Source of the DNA: Girardinichthys multiradiatus
Lineage: Eukaryota; Chordata; Actinopteri; Cyprinodontiformes; Goodeidae
DNA length: 64,000 nt
NCBI RefSeq assembly: GCF_021462225.1
Contig: NC_061808.1
Coordinates: 24,403,119 to 24,467,118 of the forward strand
Reading direction: 5' to 3'
Part shown: in pieces, positions 23,445-35,607 of the stretch
Layout of the letters: each line of letters opens with the position of its first letter
Numbering within the stretch: position 1 is the stretch's first letter
Notes under the pieces: model-generated
Told to the model about the DNA's origin: nothing
What the model saw: only the letters and a program-made list of their open reading frames with translations
Database searches by the model: none
Made by a program: the position numbers and the translations under genes

Positions 23445-25852
23445 ATCTAGATAAGTGTTGTAATGTATTGAGGAACGGAACCGGAATGCAGAAAAGCACT
23501 TGACTGCAGCATAGTGGAAATGAGGTTCTTGAGGCATTAATAACAAAAAGATTAACTTCCACGAGTTTCCAAAATGACAAGGAACAGGAACCAGCATGGG
23601 AGTAACAGGAAGACCGAGCGAGGAACAATGAAAATCACCACACATATATACTGAGGGAGAGAGGACTGAGAACCAATGAAAATAGGTGACAGGTAATCAA
23701 AGGAACTAAGAACAGGTGAGACAAGGAGGCAGAGGGAGCAGTGAACCTAATAAAACTAAAGCATGAGGAAAGGGACTAATTAACACGACAGTGAGGAGAC
23801 CTAAACGAAACTATAGACCAAGATAAATAAACCATAAGAATCAAGAATAAACATGAACTAAACATAGAGGGCCAAAGTCCAAAACAAAACAACCCATTAG
23901 GGCGAGAAACGAGTACCTAAGTCTATGAGGCCAGCAGCAGAGATGCAGGCTGTCAGGAGGCCGGCAGCGGAGACGAGGCTGATAATCTGGAGGTCCGCGG
24001 TGAAGAAGCCAGGGAAGAAGCTGATGATCTGGAAGCCCGCAGCGAAGAAGGCAGCAAAGAGGCTGTTGATCCAGAGGCTGGCGGAGATCAAGCCAGCGGC
24101 GAAGAAGCTGATGATCCGGAGGCCTGCAGCGAAGAAGCTGATGTTCTGAAGGTCGGCAGCGAAGCGGCTGATGATCTGGAGACCTGCAGCGAAGATGCAA
24201 GCATCTAGGAGGCTGGTGACGTGGCCAGAGGAACCCACGAAGCAAGTTCTTTGGAGGTCTGCGACAACGTTGCAGGCATCTAGGAGACCTGCGACGAAGA
24301 AACCATCGTCACGGAGGTCTGTGATGTAGAAGCAGGCATCTTGGAGGTCTGAGATGTTTCCTGAACCACGGCGGAGACTTTGGCCTGGCGTCCGGCTTGG
24401 ACCCAGGCAGGAACCGCAGAGACTTTGGCCTGGTGTCCAACTGTGGTGTGTCTGGCTGTGGTGTGTCGGGCCTGGAGTCAGGCTGGAGTTCCATGAGCAT
24501 CCCCCATAGGAAAACTAGAAGGTGCTCAGGACATAGTTGTGGAGGCAGCCCGTCCTCGGGCTCCTCCGGAAACAGACGAGGAGGTGTGTCGGGCGTCGTG
24601 TCAGGCTGTGGTGTATCAGACCCTGAGTCAGGCTGTGGTGTGTCAGGCTGTGGTGTGTCTGGCTGTGGTGTGTCGGGCCTGGAGTCAGGCTGGAGTTCCA
24701 TGAGCACCCCCCATAGGAAAACTAGAAGGTGCTCAGGACATAGTTGTGGAGGCAGCCCGTCCTCGGGCTCTTCCGGAAACAGACGAGGAGGTGTGTCGGG
24801 CGTCGTGTCAGGCTGTGGTGCGTCAGGCTGTGGTGTGTCAGGCCTGAGTTCCTTGAGCACCCCCCATAGGAAAGCTAGAAGGTGCTCAGGACCAGGTTGT
24901 GGAGGCAGCCCGCCCACGGGCTTCTCCGGAACTAGGCGAGGAAGTGGAGGCAACCTGCCCTTGGGCTCCTCTGGGACATGACGAGGTTCAGAAGACCTGC
25001 CGGCGGCTCTTTAGGCTTAGCTGCATGCTGAGGCTCTGGAGGCTTGGCTGCATGCTGAGGCTCTGGTACTTGGGAGTTTGGCTGACCTCCAGCGGGGACA
25101 AATGCCAGAGCATCTGACTGATCCCCAACAGGAACAGCAGCTGGAACCTCTGCAGCGGGCTGAGAAGATTTCTTAAAGGTTTCTTGGCGATGGACCTCAA
25201 TCATCTCTACGGTTAAGGGACCTTGAAGAAAACCTCACCATTCCTCCTGCCTTAAGTTGGTTCAGAACCATTAACATTTGCCATGGAGAGTCAGGTGAAC
25301 CAAAGAGGTATAGAAAAAGATCAGTAAGTACCTTGTCCTTTATGATGATCAATAACACGTGTCTGGGGAACACAGAAGACTTGCTGCATATGCTGAGAGC
25401 TCACTTGTAGACACAGCCAGCGTGTGCTGCTCAGCAGCGGCTGCTGCTGCCGTGGATGGCTCGGCAGCAGCTGCTGCTGCGGAAGGCTGACGAAGGCGAC
25501 GCCGTCAGCGGGAGGAGGAAGACACTGGAGCAGACGAGACAAATGAGGGGGACCTCTGGCTCGGCTTGTAGCCAGGAGAAGCCAGAACCAGCCCGAAGCC
25601 AGAACAGCCCGGAATCTCCAAATACTTCCCCCATCCCATCCCAGCCAACAGAATGGGAGAGGGCTCTATTTCTACGTCCTCCCCGTATCTGGTCTTGATT
25701 TCCTCACCCTGCTGATGAATCCACTGCTTTAGTTTTCTGCCCAGTCTGTTTGTTGGCTCGGTCCTTCTGTTGTAATGTGTTGAGGAACGGAACCGGAATG
25801 CAGAATGCAGAAAAACACTTGACCTCAGCATAGTGGATATGAGGTTCTTATG
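23445..25852 (-). mobile_element. Gypsy-like LTR retroelement remnant B, non-coding or decayed
   Basis: A direct repeat of about 75 bp sharing TTGAGGAACGGAACCGGAATGC occurs at about 23457-23530 and 25771-25850. I read these on the minus strand as the end of a 3' LTR and a truncated 5' LTR. The 23640-23880 part resembles the LTR of remnant A (shared segment around CAAAGGAACTAAG(A/G)ACAGGTGAG). The polypurine tract and LTR start are missing, apparently lost by a deletion between two GTCCAAAA repeats seen intact in A. The internal region (23885-25770) has low-complexity tandem units but no protease, reverse transcriptase or integrase motif. Confidence 0.6.
23925..25180 (-). repeat. Coding-like tandem repeats inside remnant B
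   Basis: The minus strand has long open frames rich in Pro, Asp, Gln and Arg, including 214 codons at 24309-24953. At DNA level there are three tandem units starting near 24485, 24692 and 24845; the first two are 207 bp apart and nearly identical. They encode repeats of PDTPQPDTPQPD and LPPQLCPEHLLVFLWG. A second array of about 27-33 bp units (GAAGAAGCTGATGATCTGGA type) lies at 23930-24200, and two AAKPPEPQHAAKP-like units near 25015-25070. No known domain is recognised. It is most simply repeat-driven sequence of the retroelement, not a host gene. Confidence 0.55.
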
Positions 25853-26579
25853 ATAAGTATGTATTGGACAAACATGTGTCCAGACTGTATCCTGTAGTCT
25901 TTAAAAAAAAAAAAAAAGTTAGCTCAAGGAGAGCATTTTCAAACATTACATTTTCATAAATGATCGATATATATATTCATGAAACTGTCTACCGTTGAAT
26001 TAATCAAGCATTTACTGTAGCCTTCTTTGTCTTTTTGAACATATAACTGAGAAGCCATAGGCCTATAAATGCTCAATATGCTTGAAGCATAAAGATAAAA
26101 ACATTTACATTCATTTTACTGAATTTTAATTTGGTACATTCAAATATTGACAAAAACTTTGGAAAAAATTAATCTAAGATCCTAATGTGTAGATTCAAAC
26201 CTCTAGACACCAGTAGCTTTAAATAGAAACAACAATGCAAGTGCATTAGGATTTAAATATTTTTATGATTCTCAACATCATGTTTATAGTTTTTTTTTTT
26301 TCCTCTGAATAAAGAGGCATATCCTTCTCATTCCCTGGACAATGTTTTCACAAAAAATACGTATTTCTTTCATCTACAAGGTCCTGTGTCATTTTCTCTT
26401 TTCCTTTACTCATTCTCCTGCTCTCACTTGCTCATGTTTGCCTCATTTACAAAATAACCTTTCCTTATTCTGAGTGTCAGCTTTTAGTCAATCCTCCATG
26501 CAAGCAAATTTCCATATAATCTGTTTTTAAAATGTAATTATTTGTTGCTTATGACTTTGGTTCCAGGTGATTTGGTCTG
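25853..26579 (+). other. mdga2: Intron C-D, 25.9-26.6 kb
   Basis: AT-rich sequence with an A-run near 25902-25917 and a T-run near 26289-26301. No gene or identifiable element is seen. Confidence 0.55.
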
Positions 26580-27700
26580 TGAACAGTGTTCCACACTGTC
26601 ACCGAGGTGGTTAAAAAGCTCTGCAGTGGCAAGGCTTCGGGGGTGGATGAGATCCACCCTGAGTACCTCAAGTCTCTGGATGTTGTGGGGCTGTCATGGT
26701 TGACACGCCTCTTCAACATTGCGTGGCGGTCGGGGACAGTGCCTCTGGACTGGCAGACTGGAGTGGTGGTCTCCCTTCATAAGAAGTGTGACCGGAGGGT
26801 GTGTTCCAACTACAGGGGGATCACACTCCTCGGCCTCCCTGGTAAGACCTACACCAGGGTATTGGAGAGGAGAGTCTGGCCGATAGTCGAACCTCGGAGG
26901 AGGAGGAGCAGTGTAGTTTTCGTCCCGGCCTTGGAACACTGGACCAGCTCTATACCCTCTACGGGGTACTCGAGGGTTCATGGGAGTTTGCCCAACTGGT
27001 CCACATGTGTTTTGTGGACCTGGACCTGGAGAAAGCGTTCAATTGTGTCCCTCGTGATGCCCTGTGGTGGGTGCTCCAGGAGTATGGAGTCGGGGGCCCT
27101 TTATTAGGGGCCATCCAGTCTCTGTACAAGCGGAGCAGGAGTTTGGTCCGCATTGCCGGCACTAAGTCAGACCTGTTCCCGGTGCATGTTGGACTCCGGC
27201 AGGGCTGCCCTCTGTCACTGGTCCTGTTCATAACTTTTATGGACAGGATTTCTAGGCACAGCCAAGGGCCAGAGGGTGTCAGGTTTGGAGACCAGTGGAT
27301 TTCGTCTCTTCTTTTTGCAGATGACGTGGTCCTGCTGGCACCCTCTAGCCAAGACCTACAGCATGCGCTGGGGCGGGGATGAAGATCAACTCCTACGAGT
27401 CCGGGGCCATGGTTCTCGACCGGAAAAGGATGGCTTGTCCTCTTCAGGTTGGAGGGGAGTTCCTGCCTCAAGTGGAGGAGTTCAAGTATCTCGGGGTCTT
27501 GTTCACGAGTGAGGGAAGAATGGAGCGGGAGATCGACAGACGGATCGGTGCAGCTGCCACAGTAATGGGGGCACTGTGCCGGTCTGTTGTGGTGAAGAGA
27601 GAGGTGAGCCAAAAAGCGAAGCTCTCAATTTACAGATCGGTCTACGTTCCTACCCTCACCTATGGCCATGAACTTTGGGTCATCCCAGGGAGATGTATCT
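26580..27700 (+). pseudogene. Non-LTR retrotransposon reverse transcriptase, broken fragment
   Basis: Three + strand frames in succession encode adjacent parts of a LINE reverse transcriptase. The first (from 26586) has GKASGVDEIHPEYL and RVCSNYRGITLL. The second (from 27005) has MCFVDLDLEKAF, HVGLRQGCPLS and the catalytic-type motif FADDVVLL. The third (from 27379) has EEFKYLGVLF and LSIYRSVYVPTLTYGHE. Frame changes near 26930 and 27380, with a small deletion at the latter, break the gene. The endonuclease, the 5' part and everything after the thumb region are missing. It is a 5'- and 3'-truncated dead copy; the exact LINE clade is not determined. Confidence 0.88.
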
Positions 27701-30700
27701 GGGAGATCCCAGATACAAGCGGATACATGTGAACATGTGCTTGTAAACTAAATAAACCGAAAGAAAAGAATGTACTGTATGTGAATGCCAGTGAAGCACC
27801 AGTGATGTGCAAGTGGAATAAATATGTGCTTTATGTTGGTGTGTTCCTATGATTACTTAAAATGTTAAAGCTGTAAGCACATGTTCACATGGACGGTCAT
27901 CATCCAGTGCTCATGAGCTGATATGCCCCATGTGTACATAAAATCTAATCATTCAGCTCTGCTGGGCACAGTTCAATTTGCATGTTTAGCAGGGTCACCC
28001 TGTGGCCTCATCGTTGCTTATCTCAGCTGGTTACGCTCCTCTCTGGTCCTTGAGAAGCCCCAGCAAACTGCTGTTGCCAAAGGGGCCTGTGTATGTGGAA
28101 ACACACATCTCTCCCCAGCAGATGGTAGCTTCTCTGGCCATACTGTTGGACCAGCCATTGTGCCTTCCAGGCCTTGGCCATCTCCACAGCCAGCCCAGCA
28201 GGCCCTTGGCATCACATCACCCTGCTGACGGGATCTTTTCTACGGATTAAGGGTCTGCAACACGTCTTCAAATACAGTTCACTACCCTGCTTCTCTCTGT
28301 CAGCCTATTCTTCATCGGTTTTTAAGATATCTGCAGCAAAAATGCTGTGCATTGGTTGTTCCTTTCTTTTCTGGTGTCATATCACATCTAACCAGGCTAA
28401 AGTGAAATGAAAAACTAATTAACTGACAGAATCAGCTATAGATGGTGTTGAAATGGGCGGGTGGTTTGATGTTTGTTTTTATGTCTTCCTGCAAGCACAC
28501 ACCACCAAGTATGTGCTTGTGCTTGCCATCATTTTGGAAAGCAGTAAAATTTCCCTCGATGTGATGAGATAAAATGAGGTGTGGTTTAGCTATCAAAGAT
28601 GGAAAATCAAACGCTACAGCGCTGTCATCAGATTTCTCCGACTGAGGAGTTTCTTACAAAGGCAGGTATGCAGCTTCTACACCGAAGCCAGCTATCATTT
28701 CCACCTGCTAATGCAAGCACAGCTATTTGCACACACCCACACATGTTCAGACTAACACTGATATAATGAGGATTGATTTGAATCTTGTGATTCTTCCAGG
28801 AACAACAAAAACACAACCATTTTGTGTAACCATGTAACTTATAGAGTCGATGTCTAGATTTTATGAACAAAAACAAATATGTTAATCTCCTGTCCTGCTG
28901 CTCTACAGACCATTTGTGGAGTTTAGATGTGCATGTGTGTTTTCCTGTATTTAATTTACAAAACCAAAGGTTGGTAGTAGCATTAATGTTTTTTCCTCCC
29001 AAACAAAGAATACACATACTGTACATGAATGATTGTGATACTGTAAAGGTACTGAGGCATGGGGGGCATGTAGTAGCTAGTGTGAGAACTGTTGTTTGAA
29101 AATGAAGAGGAAAATGAAAGGTGGATGGATGGCTGCACAAATATGTCAGTGTGCATGAATGTCCTGTATTTTGATCAATTTTGCTGCCGTGACGTTCCTG
29201 CAGTGTACAGTATGTTGCCTGCTTAAAACAACAAATGAAAGAATTGATGGGTATACATAAGGATAATCAGTCAGAGCAAATGTGGAATGAGGTGTATTTA
29301 AGTGAAGAAGTGAGACCGACATCTAAAACTTGTATACATACTCGTATTTGTAAGTTACAACCCTTTTTTTCATTACCTGGATACATGTGTTTCCATCATT
29401 GTCTGTATGTAAGAGCTCTTTTAACTCCCTGGGGTGCTATTGTAATCCTGTCCTGTGACACAAGCTCTCTGAAAAAGACCTCAGCAGGGGGTTTTCTTTG
29501 TATGATTATCAGTGCTTTTCATGCAAAGGACAACCATTATTCCCAAAGGCTATTAAAGCTATGGCGGATTCAAAAGGCTTTCTAGAGGCAAAAAGCCTTT
29601 TAGTTTACAGTAGAAGAGGGAAACAGGAGCACTGTATTAAGTATGGAAATGATCAAGCAGACTACCTTGAATGATATTCGCATCACGGTTGAACTGCATG
29701 CAACCTTTCAGGCAAAAGCGGAAAAAAAGGAAACATATAGTGCAAGTGTGAACAAAAACAGCCCCTATATTACCACTACTGTGAAGACTATGTAGTGGGT
29801 GTTGTACTCTTTTGAATGCATTCGCGATCACGATTCAATGACAAGAAGTTCGGATGAGGGGTAAAAGAAAACTAGAAATTCATCAGTAATAGATGCTGGA
29901 TTTGTTTGGGGTTGCATAACTTTGTGACCTTATTTTCCCCACAATGCTAAAATTATACTAATCACAGAGCAAAAAGACATGCTACACTGTAAACAAGACT
30001 TTACAGTCAGTTCAGGAGCAGTGTCTTAATGTTGGTAAAGAATAACTCCATTAGATGTAGGCTATCTAACAACACATTAAACACATTCTAAGGTTATAAA
30101 ATAATCCTTAAAATAACCCATAAAGACCAGAGTTGCTGAAGAAATAGAAGACTAACAATGAAACTTGAACAACCTAATGTTTGACTTTTACTGAAAGAGT
30201 CTCCTTGTTCTTGGGTCTTGAAACAAAAAAAGTATACTGCACCTGATTTCTATTGAGGAACTATAACATAATAAAATATTAGAACAGCAGTCAAAGCAAT
30301 TTTTTTCATGCCCTTCTGGTGTTAGTGGGTATTAATGATATTATATTTTATATAAGTAATTTGTTTTTTAAATCCAAATTTTTAAATCGTCTTTAACAGC
30401 TTTTTTGAGATTAACGTGGTTAGCATAAATAACTATGAACAGCAGTTTTGTGGTCAATTGTTCTAGTGTATTTTTAATACTTTTATAAAGCTATAAAGCT
30501 GCTTATACAAATGTCAGCCAATCCCTACTACTCTGGTAGTTCTTTTATTATGCTGTCATATATTTATAGCATTCAAAAAATTATTTTCTGGTGTTCTTGC
30601 TGTGAGCAATAATTTATTATTTATATTTCAATTGTTGTTTACTTTAACTCTGAGATAGACTGCCACATGTCTAAATGAGCATGTTCCAGAAAAGAACAGA

Positions 30701-31011
30701 GCACCTTTACTCAAATATGTACAGCGTGCCCCTGTAGAACATAGTTTATTTTTAAATAGCATCTTATAACTTTTGTTCTTCCTTTTCATTTTAAGCAACT
30801 CACTGATACTAAGCATAAACTGTATTTTCTTTAGTAATAGCTCCAACAACTCAAAGTGCTGTTACTGCAAGCTGGTGGCACTCAGGTATGGTGCGTTTAC
30901 TGACCGGAAAAAGAAAAGATCAGAAATGAGTTTCTAGATGGCCAATAAACTGGCCGACTTGACAATTTGTACATCTTGTCGTTTATTTGTCATCTACCTT
31001 AAACACCTATA
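27701..31011 (+). other. mdga2: Intron C-D, 27.7-31.0 kb
   Basis: Intronic sequence of ordinary AT-rich composition. Open frames up to 170 codons exist (28628-29140, minus) but show no protein-like pattern or recognisable motif. No exon, RNA gene or nameable mobile element is seen. Confidence 0.55.
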
Positions 31012-32209
31012 TGTTAGAGCAGTGATTCCCAACCAAGGCAGTCCATGCTTGTAAAGGGGGTGTAGTTGTCAGTATGTTTTTGGAAATACAGTAGAGATCT
31101 ATAAAATAAGAACACCATATATAGTAATCATAAATGTAGATCAAACTTAGACAGCATCACATGCTCCTTTTACACATAAAGCCACGTTTTCCACTGTGTT
31201 TATAAAATTGGATTAACTGGAACAGTTAAGCAAACAAAACTGCATAGTGTGCACTGTATTAAATAAATTTTTTATTAAAACCTTTTGTCATCAGAAGGTG
31301 ACGCAGTGAGCACATAAAAGCAAAACTCACCAGTGATGAACTTGGCTATTTTTAGGCCGATTTAGAGGGAGAGAAAAATTATCTACTCAGTTGGATCGAT
31401 TTGAGATTATGCTCTCAATCTTGAATACATGCATGTCAGACAGTTCAGATCTTTGTCACAATAAAATCAAACCTCTAACTTTTGCTACATTCTAAGATTT
31501 TATCCCTGGACAAAGGTATAATAAACAAAAGTGGCTGTTACTTTTTAAGTGAAAAGTATTTGGACTGATAAAGAAATAATACATTAGTGAGGCAGTGGCT
31601 TTTAGATATGTAATAACACCGAGATGATTAAAAGGAACAATTAAACTTTAATTGCATCATGTAGTTCTTTTACACATACAGTATATTGACCTTTGTGCTT
31701 ATAAAATTTAAACCATTTAAAACATTTTATGTAAGTACATTGTGTTTGAGTTTTTTATTTAAACTGGCAGATATTTTACCCTGAATCAAACATTATGGTC
31801 AAGCTGCAGAGAATAGTAATAAAAATATGTTGTGTGTGTCTTTCAGGAAAGGATATTAACAAAAACTGAAGTTTAAGAATTCTTCTTATTGTCACAATGA
31901 AAGCAAGTCTGTATTGTGTGTTAAAACTTGAAATCTGAACCCTGCACATAGGTCTGTAACAAAAAGACAGCAATTACGCTATTGAGGAAAAGAAAGTATA
32001 AGATTACCAATACAGATGTGATTAATTGGCAAGGTTTCATCTTTAGCATTTACACACATCACTGCACACAAAAGTACCTGCAGGTGCAGGTATGTGCAAC
32101 ATGTGTGTGCAAAAGCACATTAGCATTTCAGTGGAGGCAGGCACAGAATTTTTGGTGTTGCTAGTAGGAGTGTTCCCACTAAAAGATGTTGGGAACCACT
32201 GGGTTAGAG
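31012..32209. mobile_element. hAT-like non-autonomous DNA transposon with 8-bp target duplication
   Basis: Inverted termini CAGTGATTCCCAAC (31020) and its near-complement GTTGGGAACCACTG (ending 32201) define a 1,182-bp element. It is flanked by an 8-bp direct repeat, TGTTAGAG at 31012-31019 and GGTTAGAG at 32202-32209, matching at 7 of 8 positions. An 8-bp duplication and CAGTGGTTCCCAA-type ends are the marks of hAT transposons. No transposase frame is present inside, so it depended on an enzyme made elsewhere. Orientation is not defined. Confidence 0.75.
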
Positions 32210-33867
32210 GAAGCATATTATTACTGGCCTTCATGTGTTCATGTATCATTACACACCATGAAGGATGGCAAATTGCAACGTGTAACATGACTCAGTGGTA
32301 CGGGTGTTATTACTGGTCACAGCTGCAAAGTGTCACATTTTTAACAGTAAAACGCTAAACGTTTATTAAATTCACACAGCTTGACAAAATTATGCTTAAT
32401 TTCTTTCGGAACAATGTAAACAACATGAAAAACAACAAAAAAAATCTGATATTACTTGCAATTGTCTTACACGTCATGAATCACATCCAGGTCAGAGTCA
32501 CATATTATTAGTCTGTATCATTGTTTCAACAATGTGCAAGAACGTTAAAATTCACCAAATCAGTAAGGTATAATGAGCTCTTACCTTTATTAGTAACTAA
32601 ACCCAGAGCAGTGTTGGGTTAACTGCACCTTTAGGTTTTATGTTCCAGCTAGCTTAACATGTTCTCGATGTGTCTGAATGGAGCTAATCCCCAGCATTTC
32701 CTCAACAAAAGACTTGTCAGCTTACTATGTACATTGCTGTCAGAAATCCTAACACAGAATTTGCAGTCGTAAATGCACACAGTTGTATCACAAAATCCAC
32801 TGGTAGCACCCTGATCCTTGCTTCACATGTAAGAAGATGATTTAAGCTTTGACAATAACAAAAAAGGAACTTCTTAGAAAACAGTTTAGAAGCAAAGCTG
32901 CTAAGTAACCCTGCTGTTGCTCTCTGACAGATTAATTGTGGAAGTGTTCATGCCTCATATCTATGGAAACAGGATGGATTTACATACAGTCAGCATATGT
33001 TTATCTACAGGTGTGTAAATTTAGATTTCACAAACAAAATATATAGCTCTTGTTAGCTATTATTTATGATGTTGTGGAAATTGTGTAACAGTAGTCAGAG
33101 ACAGCTTACCTTCAAAGCAAATGGGAAAGTTCTGTTTTCAACCAGAGTCCTTATTAAATATTCATATGACTTGCCATATTAGGAATGAGAGGAGTGACAA
33201 CTCACCAATAAAGTCTCCTAACTGTGCACTGGCCCTTCTCATCTATTCTGCAAATTCTCTCATATAAAAGGAAAAACAAAACTTCACCTTTTTAGTATTT
33301 CCTGTGCATAAGTGAACAGGCAGCATTTTAGTCTTTGCATAAGACCAGAAATATTTACTACAACCAGGTGAAGTAATGCCCGTTTATCTCTTGTTATACA
33401 CAAGTATAGTCGATTTACAGGAATATCTACTTGCAATTCATTATTTATGCTGAACTAAAATTGCAGGAAAGGATTTTCGGCAATGTGGCGAACACAAGGA
33501 GGAATTCTTAAATATGCATGAGTGCAGTGCTGCTGTATGCGGAAATGAGGGAGGCTGATTCACTTCTAGGATATTCTGCACAAAGTAGGAAACAAGATTG
33601 GCGTCATTAAGATGTAAACAGAGATCTCTGCTTTAAGTTAAGATGCAAGTAAATTTTAATTGCATTTATTTGCATGCAATTTAGCAATATGATTTTCACT
33701 TTTTAAAAAACAAACCTCCACACATGGAGAACATAATACATTTACTACTGTCTTGTACCTGGCTGCCTTTTTACAGTGACCAATAATCTCTTTTTCACCA
33801 AAAATGTTTTTCCAATATTTACTAAAACAGAGCAAAGGCAACAGAGTTGGACACTCCAAACAGTCAT
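32210..33867 (+). other. mdga2: Intron C-D, 32.2-33.9 kb
   Basis: AT-rich intronic sequence. I see no gene, exon or identifiable element. Confidence 0.55.
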
Positions 33868-34028
33868 GTTTTTTTGAGTATGGAAGGAAGCTGGAGTACC
33901 CAGGAGGAACCAACACATGCATGGGGAGAACATGCAAACTCCATGGAGAAAGATTGAGGGGCAGGGTCGGAACCCAGGCCTTTCTTGCTGCAAGGCAACA
34001 GTGCTACCAACTGCTCCACCATGCAGCC
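33868..34028 (-). mobile_element. tRNA-derived SINE, 5' fragment, copy 2
   Basis: About 160 bp of the head and central part of the SINE family seen at 13601, again on the minus strand. It is more diverged than the other copies (for example ATTGAGGGGCAGGG in place of the usual centre). The 3' half and tail are absent and no clear target duplication is seen, so this is an older or truncated copy. Confidence 0.8.
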
Positions 34029-35233
34029 TAGTCCTTGATTGTAATTTGTGAATCCTTTAAAAAAACTAGATATAAACCAGAGACCACGCTTAGTATTCAC
34101 GCTATGCCTTAATAGGCTGCATTTTTAAATGCAAACAGGAACAGTTTTTTTATTTCAGCATTTCAGTTTCTGATTTGCACACACAAACAATCAATAAATC
34201 TGACTGAAAAACACACAGTGCATTTTAAATTGTAAACCAATGAGTATGCCTCTGGCTGTAGAGATAATAAATCATGTCAGTCATAATAAATTTAGCAGAC
34301 ATGATATGGATGCTATTTACAAACAAACTGATTAAAAGGGGTAAAAAAAAGATTCGATCCACAGCTTTTTTTTTTTTTTTTTTTTTGCAGACAAGTGTCA
34401 ACTGCATGTTGTGCTAATTTCTTCAAAATTACAGATACAATTTATAAAAACCTCATACAAACTGCACAATAGCATCAAATCTGTCAACAAGAGAAAAAGT
34501 AAATCCATTTTAACTTATCCGTGATGCTTTGTCTTTCAAAAGGATATATCTTTGTTTGTCTCATTGTACCATTTCATTATTTATTTAGATTTTAATAATT
34601 AGAACCCTTTCTATTATATTTCATAAAATTGTCCAGTCTAGAATCAAGCATCCAAACATTTAGGTATTTGTTCTGTTATATTACATACAAGTGACTCATT
34701 TTGTCCCAACCAGTGTTTCTGGAGGATTGCTTTAATATGTTGCTTCAGCATAAGTTACCTGGGTTCAGAAAGCTATATTGTTCTGACCTATACCCCACCT
34801 AAAATGTGCAAAGCTTTATAATGTATTTCTAAAGATATATATGGATCGATTCATTAAGCTGCAGTCTTCAATTAACACATGGCTTGCTCCTGCTCACAAT
34901 GTTTTTATATTCAGCAGTTTGCTGTAGTTGTAGACTAATGGATGGTAGAATGTTTCCTACCTGTTTTAATTTGAGTTGTTGCTAAGTTGCTAATAAATAA
35001 CACATCTCAGTGATGCCCTAGTTAATAATGTGCTGACACAATTAACAGAAAGTTGTTTTCATGCTACAAAGACTTATCACTTGGCTTTAAAAGTTCTAAA
35101 ATTGAATGACTAGTTGTAACTGCACTCCACCAAGCTCACCTCCATACCTACCCCTGTCTGGGTACTTTTTAGCTTGCTGGCTAACATTATGGGTTCAGCC
35201 AATATGAATCACAAATAGAACACCCAATCAGGT
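34029..35233 (+). other. mdga2: Intron C-D, 34.0-35.2 kb
   Basis: AT-rich intronic sequence with a T-run of about 20 bases near 34367-34386. No gene or identifiable element is seen. Confidence 0.55.
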
Positions 35234-35244
35234 ACTCTGATGTG

Positions 35245-35596
35245 TCAGTCAGTCATTTTCTACCACTTATTCCATAGTGGGTCATGGGGGAACTGGTGCC
35301 TATCTCCAGCAGTCTATGGGCGAGAGGCAGGGTATGCCCTGGACAGGTCACCAGTCCATCGCAGGGCAACACACAAACAACCATGCACACACTCATACAC
35401 CTAAGGGCAATTTAGAGTGACCAATTAACCTGACAGGCATGTCTTTGGACTGTGGGAGGAAGCCGGAGTACCCGGTGAGAACCCACGCATGCACAGGGAG
35501 AACATTCAAACTCCATGCAGAAAGACCCCCGGTCGGGAATCGAACCCAGGACCTTCTTGCTGCAAGGCAACAGTGCTACCAACTGTGCCACCGTGC
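35245..35596 (-). mobile_element. tRNA-derived SINE, full length, copy 3
   Basis: A full SINE on the minus strand, same family as 13601-13962. The B box reads GGTTCGATTCC. It is flanked by an 11-bp target-site duplication, ACTCTGATGTG, at 35234-35244 and 35597-35607. The body is very similar to copies 1 and 4, which suggests a young family. Confidence 0.9.
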
Positions 35597-35607
35597 ACTC
35601 TGATGTG

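Noticed and set aside
24397..24981. A 194-codon plus-strand frame rich in Gly, Ser and Cys
   Set aside because: It is the complement of the tandem repeats in an LTR remnant. The frame stays open because the repeat unit length preserves it, and no domain is recognisable.
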